From Euclidia mi (lineage: Eukaryota; Arthropoda; Insecta; Lepidoptera; Erebidae): 64,000 nt of DNA. Where the stretch lies: contig OX123182.2 in NCBI GenBank assembly GCA_944739405.2, forward strand, positions 57,849,183 to 57,913,182, read 5' to 3'. Both the position numbers and the translations under genes were made by a program. Positions 9,644-20,800 of the stretch are shown piece by piece (positions within the stretch are counted from its first letter, which is position 1; every line of letters starts with the position of its first letter). The notes under the pieces are model-generated. The model saw only the letters and a list, made by a program, of their open reading frames with translations. It searched no databases and had not been told where the DNA came from.

Positions 9644-10217
9644 GTTTGAAATAGTTATATTGTCTATGATAGTTAAATCAAGAATATCAGTTTAGTAACA
9701 TTTTATTTTGTCTATTGTATTTTTTTTTACTCTGGTCACACTGTAAAATGACAGATCTCTCTTTGTTCTTGCCTTGAAAAATTACCACGTTTTGTTGTCT
9801 CATAAAATATCGCCTTTTGAAAGCACATCGTTAAACTAGCTTTGCGAATTGAATTTTGTAAATACTTGTAATTGCCGCTTTTGACCTACCTACTTTCCTC
9901 CTACATTTGCAAAAATTGTGTAAATCCGCACCTCGTGCAGCGGGGCTTGAAGACGTCGCGTATGAAACCGGCACTAGGTAACGGTTCACTTGCTAATATT
10001 GGCCAAAATAGTCTTGTGTATTATTTAGCTTAGTTGCAGGACCGACACCGGAAGATCGCAGGTAATTTTACATTGTAATTTGTTTAAATCTAAGCACTGA
10101 GAAACTCAGTCTAATATGTCAGAGATTTGATTGCCTTAGAACAACTGAATGAGTCTAATCAAGCTTCCATTGCCCTCTGCAAACAATTCCCAGTCTGTCT
10201 AGGACAAGTTCTGAACA
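9644..10217 (+). repeat. BEL/Pao 5' LTR (left arm)
   Basis: Starts TGTTTGAAATAG and ends AGTTCTGAACA, a TG...CA pair. The boundaries are confirmed by three copies with the same ends: this one, 30614-31188 and 26444-27047. It is 574 bp long. Confidence 0.85.
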
Positions 10218-10224
10218 TATCTTT

Positions 10225-10241
10225 TGGTAGCAGAGCGTAGT
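10225..10241 (+). other. primer-binding site of the BEL element
   Basis: Seven bases after the LTR the sequence reads TGGTAGCAGAGCG. It starts with the complement of a tRNA CCA end, as is usual for BEL/Pao elements. In the right-arm copy it is changed to CGGTAGCAG. Confidence 0.7.
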
Positions 10242-10311
10242 TGAGTATGCCTAACCTCAGATTAATATTGTAAACTTTTATCTGAGCTAGGCATTGCTAC
10301 ATGCATCACAT

Positions 10312-12934
10312 TTGTGGCTGATATCAAAATGATGTTTGTTTCCACCCAGATGATCGTCGTTTCCAGCTGATCCTTTGGAGAGAGGATCCTCGAGATCCCA
10401 TAGTCGTCTACGAGCTCAAACAATACGTACGGGCTAAGCTAGAGCCCGTATTTGGCAATACGTTCTCTTTGGGAGCTCGCAGACCGCGAAAGCTTACGTT
10501 TCCCACGAGCCTCTGCCATCCTGAAGGACGATATTTACGTGGATGACATTTATTCGGGCGCCTTCACAGCGGACAAGGCGATCCTCTTGCGGGACGAATT
10601 GATAGGTATCTTGGCCTCCGCTGGTTATGAATTGCGCAAATGGATTTTCAACTCACCAGCACTTTTGGAAGGCTTGCCAGAGGATCATCAGCAGGATCCA
10701 CATTTGTTTGAGATTGTTGACAACCCGCCATGATGGCTGCTCTCGGCGTTCAGTACAGACCAGTCCAAGACATCTTTATGTATAACGTAGACTTGAAATT
10801 GCCTTGTTCTTGGACTAAACGTCTTGTGTTGGCTACTGTCGCCAGAACCTTTGATCCAAACGGTTGGATTTGTCCCGTCATATTTTGGGCAAAATGCTTT
10901 TCGCAGAAGCTTTGGACAGCAGGATCGACCTGGGACGAACCTCTACGCGGTACTCTTGTTGAGGAATGGACCTTTTTTGTATCCTCACTTCCTGCCGTCA
11001 ATGAGATCTCCTTGCCTCGTCCCATCCTTCCTCCAGGGAAATACAAGGCAATCCTTCACGGGTTTTATGATGCTTCGAAACGTGGTCATGCACGTGTACT
11101 TGCGCACAGTCAGTGCTGCAGGTCTGGTGAGGGTTTCCCTGATCATGGCGAAGAACAAGGTTGCACCCCTTCGGACATCTCTGAACATTTCGAAATTGGA
11201 GCTCTCGGGAGCAGCCCTACTCGTGCGATTGTTGAATCACGAGTCCAACACTTTGGGTGAAACAATTTGTATTAATGGGACCTACGCCTGGACAGACAGC
11301 CAAATTGTTCTTTGTTGGTTGAAGGCGTCTGTCCACACTTTGGAAGTATTTGTCGCTAATCGCGTTTCCCAAATCCAAAAATCTGAAGTCGCAGTCCAAA
11401 AGTCGAAGTTTGATAGGCCATTTGCTATGGTGGGGTCCGAAATGGTTGAGTTGACCAGAAATTGATTGGCCTCGAATGCCAGTTTTGAATACTTCCAACT
11501 TGCCGGGTCTGCGAACACTCGCTCTTGAGAAGGTAGATTCTGCCTTCGACACCGATTTTTGTTGAACCGCTACAGCTCCCTTGACAAGTTGTTAGGTGTT
11601 GCTGCTTGGATAAAGCGTTTTGTCTTTATTTTTAGGCACCCGCAACCGAAACGACTGACACCGTTTCTCTCACCACAGAAACGACAGGAGTCTCTCACCT
11701 TTTAGATTCGTTCTGTGCAATTGGCGCACTTTGAGAAGGAGATTGCTATCCTTAAGTCAGGAAAATAGAAATTGTCGGGAGTTGTATCTAAATTGAACCC
11801 CTTTTTGGATGATGTGGGTCTTTTGCGCGTTGGAGGGCGTCTCAAGAACGCCAACCTCCCTTACGGGGCACGTCACCCCTTTTTGTTACCCAAGGACGGT
11901 CATGTGGTACGTTTGTTGGTAACTGACCGTCACCTTAAAAATTGGCATGCTGGTTGTAATTACTCTGTTGGCCATTTTGCAACGCGAGTTTTGGATTTTG
12001 TCTGCCCGAAGAATTATTCGGAGTGTAGTCTTTTGCTGCATCCCTTGCTATAAGTTCAAGGCTTCTACCATGCAGCCCTTGATGGGAGACTTACCGGAAG
12101 ATCGTGTAACAGAGAGCAGGACGTTTGACGGTGTTGGTACGGACTTCGCTGGTCCCTTTTTGGTGAAAACTTCAACACTTCGAAACAGCAAGACTGTTAA
12201 GGCCTACTTGTGTCTTCGTTTACCTCTCCACAAAGGCCGTACACTTAGAACTAGTCTCCTCGCTTACGACCGAGGCGTTTGTAGCCACATTTGACAGATT
12301 TGTATCCCGCTGAGGGCTGCCTTCCTTGATCCGTTCTGATTGCGGCACTCACTTCAAGGGCACTTATAATTATTTGAATGACGTAGTTGATTTTCTTGAA
12401 ACCAACAAGGCTGATATAGACAATAGGCTTACCCGACGTGGGATAAATTGGTTGTTATCCACACCAAATTGTTCACACTGGGGTGGTATATTTGAGGCCG
12501 CTGTAAAATCGGCCAAGACGCACTTGCGCAGAACAGTTGGTGAATCAGTCCTTACATTTGAGGAAATCGCAACTGTGTTTTGTAAGATTGAGGCCGTTTT
12601 GAACTCTAGGCCATTGTGCCCGATCTCCTCAGATCCAAATGATTTGGAGGCCCTTACGCCGGGCCATTTTTTGATTGGTCGCCCACTTGTCGCCTTGCCT
12701 GAGTACCCCTGTATTGATACGAGACCTAATCATCTCTCGCGTTTTGAATTGGTATGCCAGATTACTCAGAGCTTTTGGAAACGCTGGAATTTGGAATATT
12801 TGCACATACTCCAGCAACGCGTTAAGTGGACCGGCAAGACCGATCCACCCAAGATTGGAGACCTCGTTTTGATCAAGGAGGCTAACACTCAGATGGCGCA
12901 GGGGGCGCATTCTTCGTTTGTTAACTGGGGCTGA
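10312..12934 (+). pseudogene. BEL/Pao pol remnant (left arm)
   Basis: Gag, protease and the first part of RT are missing. Sequence passes from the LTR leader almost directly to an RT fragment (ADIKMMF, then DDRRFQLILWREDPRDPIVV). The RT catalytic motif YVDD lies at 10536-10547. Next come the conserved BEL block TKRLVLATVARTFDPNGW (about 10818) and RNase H-like sequence (LHGFYDAS; YAWTDSQIVLCWL near 11280). The integrase zinc region and core follow, with GTDFAGPF near 12139, RSDCGTHF near 12332 and HWGGIFEAAVKSAK near 12477. These supply the D, D and E catalytic positions. Several frameshifts and stops separate the blocks. The 3' LTR is absent from this arm. It is a dead copy. Confidence 0.88.
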
Positions 12935-13145
12935 TGGAGTTCCCCGTTTTGGTGAGTTCGTTCGCCTCTCACCACACCCACGGGAAGATAGGGGTGGCGA
13001 CACTTGTATTCTATGCTGTCAACCACACGGCGGACGTAAAGTAATAGTACTTAGACTTGCGTTTCGTTCGGTGAGTGAGAGTGCCGGTGGCCCTATCCCT
13101 TATTCTTCATCCCTCTCCTCATCCTATCCCTTTTCCCAACTCTAA

Positions 13146-13262
13146 GGGGCGGCAACGCACTTGTGACTCCTGTGTTGTTGCTTGTGTCCACGGGTGGCGT
13201 TAATTGCTTACCATCAGATGATCCGTCTGCTCGTTTGCCGCCTATTACTATAAAAAAACGTA
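13146..13262 (+). repeat. LINE/SINE 3'-tail repeat (left arm)
   Basis: GC-rich then A-rich tail with GGCGGCAACGCACTTGTGAC, TTACCATCAGATGATCCGTC and a terminal poly-A-like run. It resembles a very common lepidopteran retroelement tail. The mirror copy is 25480-25625. Confidence 0.6.
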
Positions 13263-13286
13263 AGATATGATTTCTCCTTTTTTTTT

Positions 13287-13730
13287 TCAACTCGATGCCA
13301 ACCCAGCCAGAGTTTGATCGACCGGGCTTGGTACTAGCGGAGGAGGTGTGTGGAGGCTCTCCCCTAAAAGCGTTTGGGGCATACCCACTAAAACCACTGC
13401 GGTGTCCCTACGGGTCCCGTGTAGTGGCGGGGTCACGTGATTCGCGGATAGCATACTTTTCCATGACCCCGCCCGGGATTGGCCCGCCGTTGGTGTTGGC
13501 GGGCCCCGTCTAATTATGACTAAGGAGACGGTGCGAACACTACGCCGCCTCCTTGCCTTTTGGCGGACGGGGAGCAGCACCAGCGCTCGCTGTCCGCAAG
13601 TACCTAAACGGCCGCAGAGGATAGGGAGGACGGCAACCTGTCAACACCGCACCTCCTCTTCCTCTGCGGCCCCACCGCAACGCATCAAATGGTGCGCCCC
13701 AATGATATTACAAGAAAATGGTAGATAAGT
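13287..13730 (+). pseudogene. GC-rich retroelement leader/ORF1-like fragment (left arm)
   Basis: Distinctly GC-rich block with two short frames: 13295-13513 (begins MPTQPEFDRPGLV) and 13516-13728 (begins MTKETVRTLRRLLAFW, rich in Arg, Ser and Pro). The position before LINE RT sequence and the base composition suggest the 5' leader and start of ORF1 of a non-LTR element. No zinc knuckle or known gag domain is visible. Neither frame is convincingly a protein. The right-arm copy is 24996-25437. Confidence 0.4.
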
Positions 13731-13935
13731 TACCTGCGTAGTAATCAATCCGTAGAAACTGTACACTAACGCACACATCGATAACTCCATATTTTATTTT
13801 ATTTTCGGTTGACAAGATCTGTCAGTTTCACTTTGACGCAGGCTCGCGATGTCACACACTCATATGTCAGACTTGTCAATTGGCTTATGTTTAGCGTCCT
13901 GCTTTTGGTACGCCTATAACATGTCTACTTGTGCC

Positions 13936-16410
13936 CTGGTGGGATGCTGAGCTTGAACGCAAGCGCAAGAAGGTAAGAAGGGCCCTAAACAGGGCAATGA
14001 ACACAAGCGCGGACGCTGATTGGGACGCTTATAAAGCGGCCAAATCAAGCTACAAGAAATTCCTCAGATTCAGACGCACCATGGGATGGCGAAAATTTTG
14101 TGGGAGCATTGAATCTTGCCAACAAGCAAACCGGGTAAGGAAACTACTGGCTCAGCAACCGATGGTTGCACCAGGTACTCTCCGTAAACCGGATAACACA
14201 TACACCACATCGGAGGAGGAGACAAGACGCGTCCTACTAGAAACACACTTCCCAGGCTGCGTCCTCGCCCCGGTAATAACGTGGCACGATACACCAACAG
14301 CGGCGACCGAACACGAGTGGAGACACGCAAACACCGTGGTCTCAGAAGAAAAACTCCGATGGGCCATCGATAGCTTCCATCCCTTCAAAGCAGCCGGACT
14401 GGACGGCATCTTCCCAGGGTTATTACAATGGGGGGGGTGAACCGGTCCGCAAAAGACTTCTGGCAATCATGAGGGCTAGCCTGGCCCTTAGATATGTACC
14501 GAAGAATTGGAGGGAAGTCAAACTAATTTTCATACCAAAACCAGGCAAAACAGACTACACAAATGCAAAGTCCTTCAGACCAATAAGCCTGACCTCCTTC
14601 ATGCTTAAAGCCTTGGAAAGGCTATGCGAGAGGGAAATAAGAAGTGGGGCACTTAAACACCTACCCCTACATGCCAATCAACATGCATACAGCTCAGGGA
14701 AATCGACGGAATCGGCCTTACATCAGGTCGTGAACCAGATAGAAGCTGCTATACAACAAAAAAGCATCTGTCTGGGCACCTTCATTGACATAGAAGGAGC
14801 CTTTGACAAGACAAACTTCTCCAGTATAAGCAACGCCCTAGCCAGACATGGTGTGGATCAGATGCTCATACAGTGGATCCAAAACATGCTCAGCAAAAGA
14901 GTAGTGTGCCTGCACGGCGACTCCCAGAAAGCCTTGATAACTAAAGGTTGCCCGCAGGGCGGTGTTCTCTCCCCGCTATTGTGGAACTTAGTCATGAATG
15001 AACTAGAACATAGACAAACTCAACGCGAGATATTTTTACACAATAGGATATGCAGATGATCTGACCATTCTCACCTCAGGTAAGGTAACTAGTACAGTGT
15101 ACGACCTTACTCAACAGGCTCTACGCATAGTAGAGTGTTGGTGTAATGAGTACGAATTATCAGTAAACCCGACCAAGACCGAACTAGTTATGTTCACACA
15201 CAAACGCGCGCTGGGTACTTACCGACTGCCCAGGCTATTCAACACAGAGCTCAAGCTATCTACTGAGGTAAAGTACCTGGGCGTCAATTTTGACAGCAAA
15301 TTGACATGGAACAGCCACATGGAAAATAAGCTCAATAAAGCCAGCATCGTCTTCTGGCAGTGCAAGAAGATGATAGGTAAACGATGGGGCCTATCCCCCA
15401 AAATTGTCTTATGGCTCTAAAAGACAATAATACGTCCGATGATAAGCTACGGCGCAGTAGTGTGGTGGCCTCGGACCAACCTAACAACGGCCGCCAACAA
15501 GCTTCAAAAGCTTCAAAGACTTGCATGCCTAGCGGCCACGGGCTGCATGAAAACTACACCTACAGCGGCACTCGAAGTGTTGCTGGACTTGCCTCCATTG
15601 CACCTGTTCATACAACAGGAAGCAACGATGTCGCCGATCCGGCTAAGAGCTCTGAAGCTCTGGAAAGACACTAACACACCGCACACTAGTAACTTAAACA
15701 CACTCTTTAAAGAAGTTCCTCTCACACAAGCCATTGGCGACCGAATACCGAAACAATTTGTTTTCGATAAGAAATACAAAATCCAACTGTACGAGGATCT
15801 ACACGAGGGAGCGGTTGGCCACAATGAGCTCACGATCTTCACAGATGGGTCTAAGACGGATACAGGTACGGGTTCAGGAGTATTCTCCGAGGACCTTAAC
15901 ATCAACATCGCAGCACCGCTGGGAGCCTACAACACGGTCTACCAGGCCGAATGTTTTGGCATAATCCTAGCTGCCACAGCAATCATGGCACGTGAGGTAA
16001 GGGAACGATCCATTAGGATCCTCTCAGATAGTAAGGCTGTCCTCTCAGCCCTCAAAAGCCATACTATCACCTCGGCACTCACGCTTGAATGCCACCAGAA
16101 ACTAACAGAGGTAGGTAAACAAAACAAATTAACACTGCAATGGATCAAGGGCCACAGTGGCTCAAGAGGGAATGACGCAGCCGACGTACTTGCCAGAAGA
16201 GGGGCCACTTTAGAGGTGGTGGGACCCGAGCCCATTATTCCCCTCCCTTCTGGTTTTTATCGCAACCTGGTAAGGAATAGGACCAGGACCCAACACAACC
16301 AGTCCTGGATTGGTATTGAAACATGTAGGCAGGCCAAGGAGGCTCTTCCCGCAGTAGACGGTAAGAAAGCCAAACAACTTCACTGTGGGTGCCCTAACCA
16401 CGGTTACTGA
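13936..16410 (+). pseudogene. I/Jockey-type LINE, RT and RNase H (left copy)
   Basis: The remnant begins at PWWDAELERKRKKVRRAL, the linker between endonuclease and RT. RT follows with FRPISLTSFMLKALERL, FIDIEGAFDKTNF and GCPQGGVLSPLLWNLV. The catalytic YADD is at 15049-15060 in another frame. An RNase H domain closes it, with TDGSKTDTGTGSG near 15845, YQAECFG, LSDSKAVLSAL and GNDAAD supplying the D, E, D, D active-site residues. Frame breaks are seen at the eight-G run 14430-14437, near 15010, and at a stop near 15418. The endonuclease and ORF1 are missing here. An RNase H after RT and a GAFD-type motif fit the I/Loa-type side of the Jockey superfamily. Clade is not certain. Confidence 0.88.
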
Positions 16411-17275
16411 GCCCCTCCACCACGACAAGGTGGTTATCCCACAGGGGGGGAAGATATGATTTTTCCTATAAATGGGCTGTCATGTTTATGTTAAATTGTT
16501 AATGTCAAATGACTTGAGTTGTTAGTTCGATAGTTAGTAGAGAATTAATTGCGCACGTCAAGTTTACGCATTATGTACTGAACATTATTTTTCGCAGAAA
16601 AGATTATCTGGAAGGCTGTAGTGTAAAAAATTGCATATTTATTGAAGACGACCGAAGTTTGTCAATAGCTGATGTAGTTCTAGTCAATTTACATTACGGT
16701 ATTAAACCTAATTTGGAGAACAGAGATCCGCGGCAAAGATGGATATTTTTTAACGATGAATCACCAAAACATGCTTACACTTTAGCAAGGAAAAACCTAA
16801 AGTTGACCAAATTAGCGAATATATTTAACTGGTCCATGACTTATGGATAAATGAGAGACCTGTTAATGTAATTTATTAAAGGTATAATGTTCACGTTTTT
16901 CTTATAGGCTTGTATTTACTTTCTTTCAGGAGTGATTCAGATATACCGGTGCCTTACGGACGAACCGTGCCACTAGAACAACCCGTGCTTAAAACCTGTG
17001 ACAGTAATGAATTAGCTGAAATTATACCTTATTGGAAGAAAAAAAGAAGTGATGTACTGGCCACGATATTTCTTTCGCAATGTGCAACTAAAATCAGAAC
17101 AAATTTCGTAAAAGATCTTCAGCGTTATATTCCTGTTGATGTATATGGAAAATGTTAGGACAATAAAACATTAAGAAATCTGTAAGTTATTAAGTTCGAG
17201 TGCGGGTAAGATTTTTGCCCTTATAGTTTTCAGCATTGAAAATGTAAATGTATGTAATTATACTGATTTATAAAT

Positions 17276-17529
17276 AATAATATTCTACCATATACATACA
17301 CACATCACCATCAAGTCCCAAACTAAGCAGATCTTGTACTATGGGTACTAGATAATTGATAAACATACATATATACTTTTTTTATAAATACATACATATT
17401 ATACATAGAAACACCCAGACCAAGACAAACATCCAAGTTCATGCACACAAATGTTTGTCTTCAGCGGGAATCGAACCCGCGACCTTCGGCGCAGCAGTCG
17501 CTTACACTCCCGCTGCGCTAACCGGTCGT
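17276..17529 (-). mobile_element. tRNA-derived SINE, family B
   Basis: On the minus strand the head reads GGGAGTGTAAGCGACTGCTG with B box GGTTCGATTCC, then the CTTGGTCTGGGTGTTTCTAT body. It ends in an (AAT)n-like tail at 17276-17285. It sits in the second intron of the fucosyltransferase pseudogene. A short AAATAAT at both edges may be its target duplication, but this is weak. Confidence 0.85.
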
Positions 17530-17560
17530 CAAATAATTCATAAACAATCAAGATAATTAT

Positions 17561-17820
17561 CTTCTTTCTTTCCCGTGTGACTGTGAGGCCAACTCTGGTG
17601 TCGGAGTTTTTCAGACCTCCTGAAGGCCTCCGACATGGCATGACGATTCTTGTCTTGGAACGAGAACCGGGACCGACAGCTTTACGTGCCCTCCGAAGCA
17701 CAGTAGCGCTCTGATGTAAATACCACACGCGGTCACCCATCGAAGTGGTGACCTGTGCTAGCGTTGCTTAACTTTGCTGACCTGTTACGATCGGCAAGCC
17801 AAGTCTCGCTGTGAGCGCTA
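17561..17820 (-). mobile_element. 5S rRNA-derived SINE
   Basis: The minus strand starts with a 5S-rRNA-like head containing AAAGTTAAGCAACG (internal A-box region of 5S genes) and GATGGGTGACCGC (C-box region), spaced as in 5S rRNA. An unrelated body and a GAAAGAAAGAAG 3' tail follow. A perfect 12-bp target duplication CAAGATAATTAT flanks it (17549-17560 and 17821-17832). It is a retroposed, RNA polymerase III-type element and not a 5S gene: the 5' and 3' stem of 5S rRNA is not complete and the body is foreign. Confidence 0.9.
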
Positions 17821-18512
17821 CAAGATAATTATGAAGTCACCACACAGAGATCTACAATCATAGGTAGTGTCTGACTCATCAGAAATCTAACTAATAGATT
17901 TATTATTGGTAAGTTTTCTGATAATAGAGATAATTATGATTGAACGAAAATGTAGTAACAATACCTACATTTAAAAATGGTAGATATTATTATGTATGAT
18001 TTATTTTTATTGCAATATGTTAATATTTAATGGTTCTTTTGCAGTTGCCCAGGACGCAGTGGAAAACCTGTGCCCAAATATCAGAATAATTATTTTATTT
18101 GGCTTTAGAAAACTCTAACTGCCGTGAATACCTGACGGAGCAAATCTGGTACAATTCCCACATGAAAGGAGCTATACCTATTATAATGGGTCCTTCTTTA
18201 AGTGATTGCAAGTGCTTATTACTACCTAACTCTTTTATACACATTCCAAGTCATAACAGAAGTGAAATAGAAAAACTGGTCCAGAATAGCTTACACTTGA
18301 GCGAGGATGAAGATGTATTGTTATCTTTTCACCAATGAAGAAATCATTTTGCTGTTATAAATAAACAAGGATATTTTGGCAGAAAATCAACTCTTCTCTA
18401 CCGTCTATGTGAAGGATTAAATTATAACGACGAAGGACAAAAAATATACACCGAACAAGACATCAGAGAGTTTATTGGGCCAAAGTTATCGTGTGGCAAA
18501 TATAATGTGTAG

Positions 18513-19126
18513 TTTGCGTTTTCATAGCAATAAAGAACAATGGCCACTTCTCATACATTGAATGACCTGATAATGAATTATTGCGTATATAGATAAAATG
18601 TACGAAAACAAGTAGCTCTATGATCAAGAAATTATACTGTAAACACAGTTTTTCTCATAAAGGTCTAGGAATTACATAATACACCGAAATTAGTTCGTAT
18701 TAATGTGACAGATTCTCCCGTGTCCAATGTCACCGGCGGCGTCTTTAAGTCAAAAACGTTCCGTTGCATCCTTATCCAATGTTTTCAACGGCAGAAATGC
18801 ATTTGTATTTATCTTTTTATATCTTTTATCATAAAAAAATACATTGATTTATGATCAGCTTTTAACAACTTGATTCAATTTATATACAAAATTAAGTTTT
18901 CTCAAGGTTTTGACAAAACCAGTTGCTAAAGATGTGGTATTTAAATGAAATAGAACGTAGCTAAACAAGGAAGTATTATTGGGCACATATAATATAACAA
19001 TGCAGCGAATAAAAAATATGTTGATAAGGATGCGTTCACGAGTTCTAGAACATCTTTACAACCCAATATTTTTCTTTTTACTTACCTAGACTTCTATAAA
19101 ATATAATTGTTAGTGAAATCATAACA
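18513..19126. other. non-coding
   Basis: Nothing recognised after the fucosyltransferase pseudogene. Confidence 0.45.
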
Positions 19127-19345
19127 CTAAAAAATAACCTTAATTTTAAAATAAGTATTATCTTTATACATGTTTAGGTCAAAAATGGCCATTCTTCTTT
19201 GTGCTATATGTATTCTTTGCTTCAAGTTTTTAACTGCGTAAGCAACCACACAATTTGGATTTCCTACAGACGGATATATCTTTTGCCCTACGTTTAGTCG
19301 AGTCCGCAAATCATTTCTGAGAGTTTTCAAAGTTCTCCCGGAGAT
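19127..19345 (-). other. unrecognised short open frame
   Basis: A minus-strand frame of about 70 residues containing RNDLRTRLNVGQKIYPSVGN and AVKNLKQRIHIAQRRMAIFD. It looks more protein-like than most frames in this AT-rich stretch. There is no upstream ATG in frame; a TGA sits just before it. I cannot assign a family. It could be a broken exon or chance. Confidence 0.2.
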
Positions 19346-19854
19346 CCTTCATGAGAAATATAAATCCACTGTTCATTGAGTAATAAATTTCATCGCATTG
19401 TTATTCAGGGAGAGACCGGTCCCTTTGAATTATGATACAAGTTTGTTTTTATTACTTGTATTGTTGGAGTTAAAAAAAATCTCGCCGGACTTAGCCCTGG
19501 GTTGAGATTTCCAAAATGTTTTATTTTTGTTTTAATAATCCTTGACCTGGATTAAGGAGTGCGATGAGGGATAATATGCAAATTTTATAAATGGAAAATC
19601 TTTAAGTTTTACGATCAGCAAATAGACTGAGCACTTTGATTTGATGAAAATTGATGGAATGGTTACTTTCATTGATACTTTGAAAGTTGGATTTGTAAAT
19701 AGTACTGTTACTTAGGATATTTTCACTGTAAGAACCGTGTCAAATCCACGCATGATAATGTATCGTTTAAATTGCGCTGGTAAGCGTTTGTTTCGGAACG
19801 ATCATTTGAAGTTCATTTATAATGTACTAGATGAGCTCATGGTTACATTACACC
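19346..19854. other. non-coding
   Basis: No gene or element recognised. Confidence 0.45.
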
Positions 19855-20225
19855 CTCGTTATTTAAGGCTACTGCTCCGCTCCCGTGGCTCATAGCGTGA
19901 TTTCATTTAGCCTATAGCCTTCCTTGATAAATTACCTATATAACACTGAAATAATTTTTCAAATCGGACCAGTAGTTCCTGAGATTAGCGCGTTCAACCA
20001 AACTCTTCAGCTTTATATATTAGTACTAGAGGACGCCAGCAGCTACGCCTGCATTTTATTAAATTTACCCGTTTTGGCCGATCCCGTGGGAATTTCGGGA
20101 AATCCCTTCTTAGTGCACCCCTACGGTCCCCAAGGAACATACATGCCAAATTTTAGCTTCCTGCGCCCAATAGTTTCGGCTGTAGCGTGTCTGTCAGTCA
20201 GTCAGTAACGCAAGGATTTTATATA
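19855..20225 (+). repeat. dispersed repeat (TGCTCCGCTCCCGTGG / GTCAGTCAGTCAGTAACGC)
   Basis: The left part, with CTACTGCTCCGC, recurs at 46600 and 51690. The right part, with CTGTCAGTCAGTCAGTAACG, recurs reversed at 52465, 57545 and 57985. It is probably one abundant lepidopteran non-autonomous element. Class not determined. Confidence 0.55.
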
Positions 20226-20447
20226 TTAAGATAAGATTAGATTAGATGTACATATAGGTTGTCATAGTGTCGTAGTGATTGGTACAACATGGGATTTCAG
20301 TTTTCGTTAAGGGTCTTTTTTACATTCTGTATATTCTTTTAGCATTCTGTTGCCTGATTACTTCAAGTGATTATTTTTAGACGTTTATCAGGAATTTTTG
20401 ATAGCAGAATTCAATTTATTCATAAAATACTATAATTCAGCTTCTTA

Positions 20448-20800
20448 GCGCTATCCCAATTAAAATCTGGGGTCCGTTTACTTAGTCTGACTAAGTCTAA
20501 CTGGATTTGGATTAATATTAGCTTTTCCACAGCGCGACTGCTTTCCTGACCTCCACAGCCAAAAGGGCAAAGCAGTATGCCATGGTTTAGACTAGTATCA
20601 GTTTATTGAGTGGTACTGAATCCCTATGATGACTGTAAAATATCTTTATGACAGCCGGGACAAACGGCTTTAGTGCTCACCGAGGCACGGGACGAGCGAT
20701 AATTAACAATTAAAACGCACATTACTCCGAAATCATTGGTGCGCGCCGTAGATCCGAACCCGATATCCTCTGCATGGCAGTCTTTTGTTACGTACTTTCT
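20448..20800 (-). mobile_element. SINE-like repeat, family D
   Basis: Longest form of the family seen at 3836. Body landmarks are GGGGTCCGTTTACTTAG, CTTTTCCACAGCGCGACTGC and CCATGGTTTAGACTAG. At its right end is the complement of a B-box-like GGGTTCGGATC (near 20752). Probably a tRNA-derived SINE reading leftward; ends are not defined. Confidence 0.6.

Larger units (their letters stand above)
9180..15010 (+). repeat. left arm of large inverted duplication
   Basis: The arm is reverse-complementary to 21353-31714. Matching landmarks are the satellite edge (9180/31714), BEL 5' LTR (9644-10217/30614-31188), BEL pol (10312-12934/27167-30517), the CCATCAGATGATCCGTCTGC tail (13217/25500), the GC-rich leader (13295-13728/24996-25429) and LINE RT (13936-15010/23714-24791). 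Homology stops at GAACTAGAACA (15010). This arm lacks four things present in the right arm: about 1.38 kb near 12952, a 723-bp insertion, about 60 bp near 9535, and a tandem 2361-bp unit. Substitutions between arms are few. Confidence 0.93.
16598..18512 (+). pseudogene. alpha-1,3-fucosyltransferase pseudogene (GT10)
   Basis: Three exon-like blocks encode the C-terminal catalytic half of a Golgi alpha-1,3-fucosyltransferase, which adds fucose from GDP-fucose to N-glycans. Block 1 (16598-16846) has QRWIFFNDESP and NIFNWSMTY. Block 2 (16930-17154) has SDSDIPVPYGR and IPVDVYGKC. Block 3 (18045-18512) has KYQN, LALENSNCREYLTEQIWYNS and a conserved tail ending ...GPKLSCGKYNV. Acceptors TTCTTTCAG and TTTTGCAG are intact. 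At both expected donor positions GT is absent (AT at 16847, TT at 17155). A 1-base frameshift precedes LALENSNC, and TGA (about 18338) replaces a conserved Trp before RNHF. The N-terminal stem and transmembrane anchor are not in view. Introns mean it is not a processed copy. The second intron holds two SINEs. Confidence 0.85.

Noticed and set aside
17690..17820. 5S rRNA gene
   Set aside because: Internal control boxes are 5S-like, but the terminal stem is incomplete, a foreign body follows, and a 12-bp target duplication shows retroposition.
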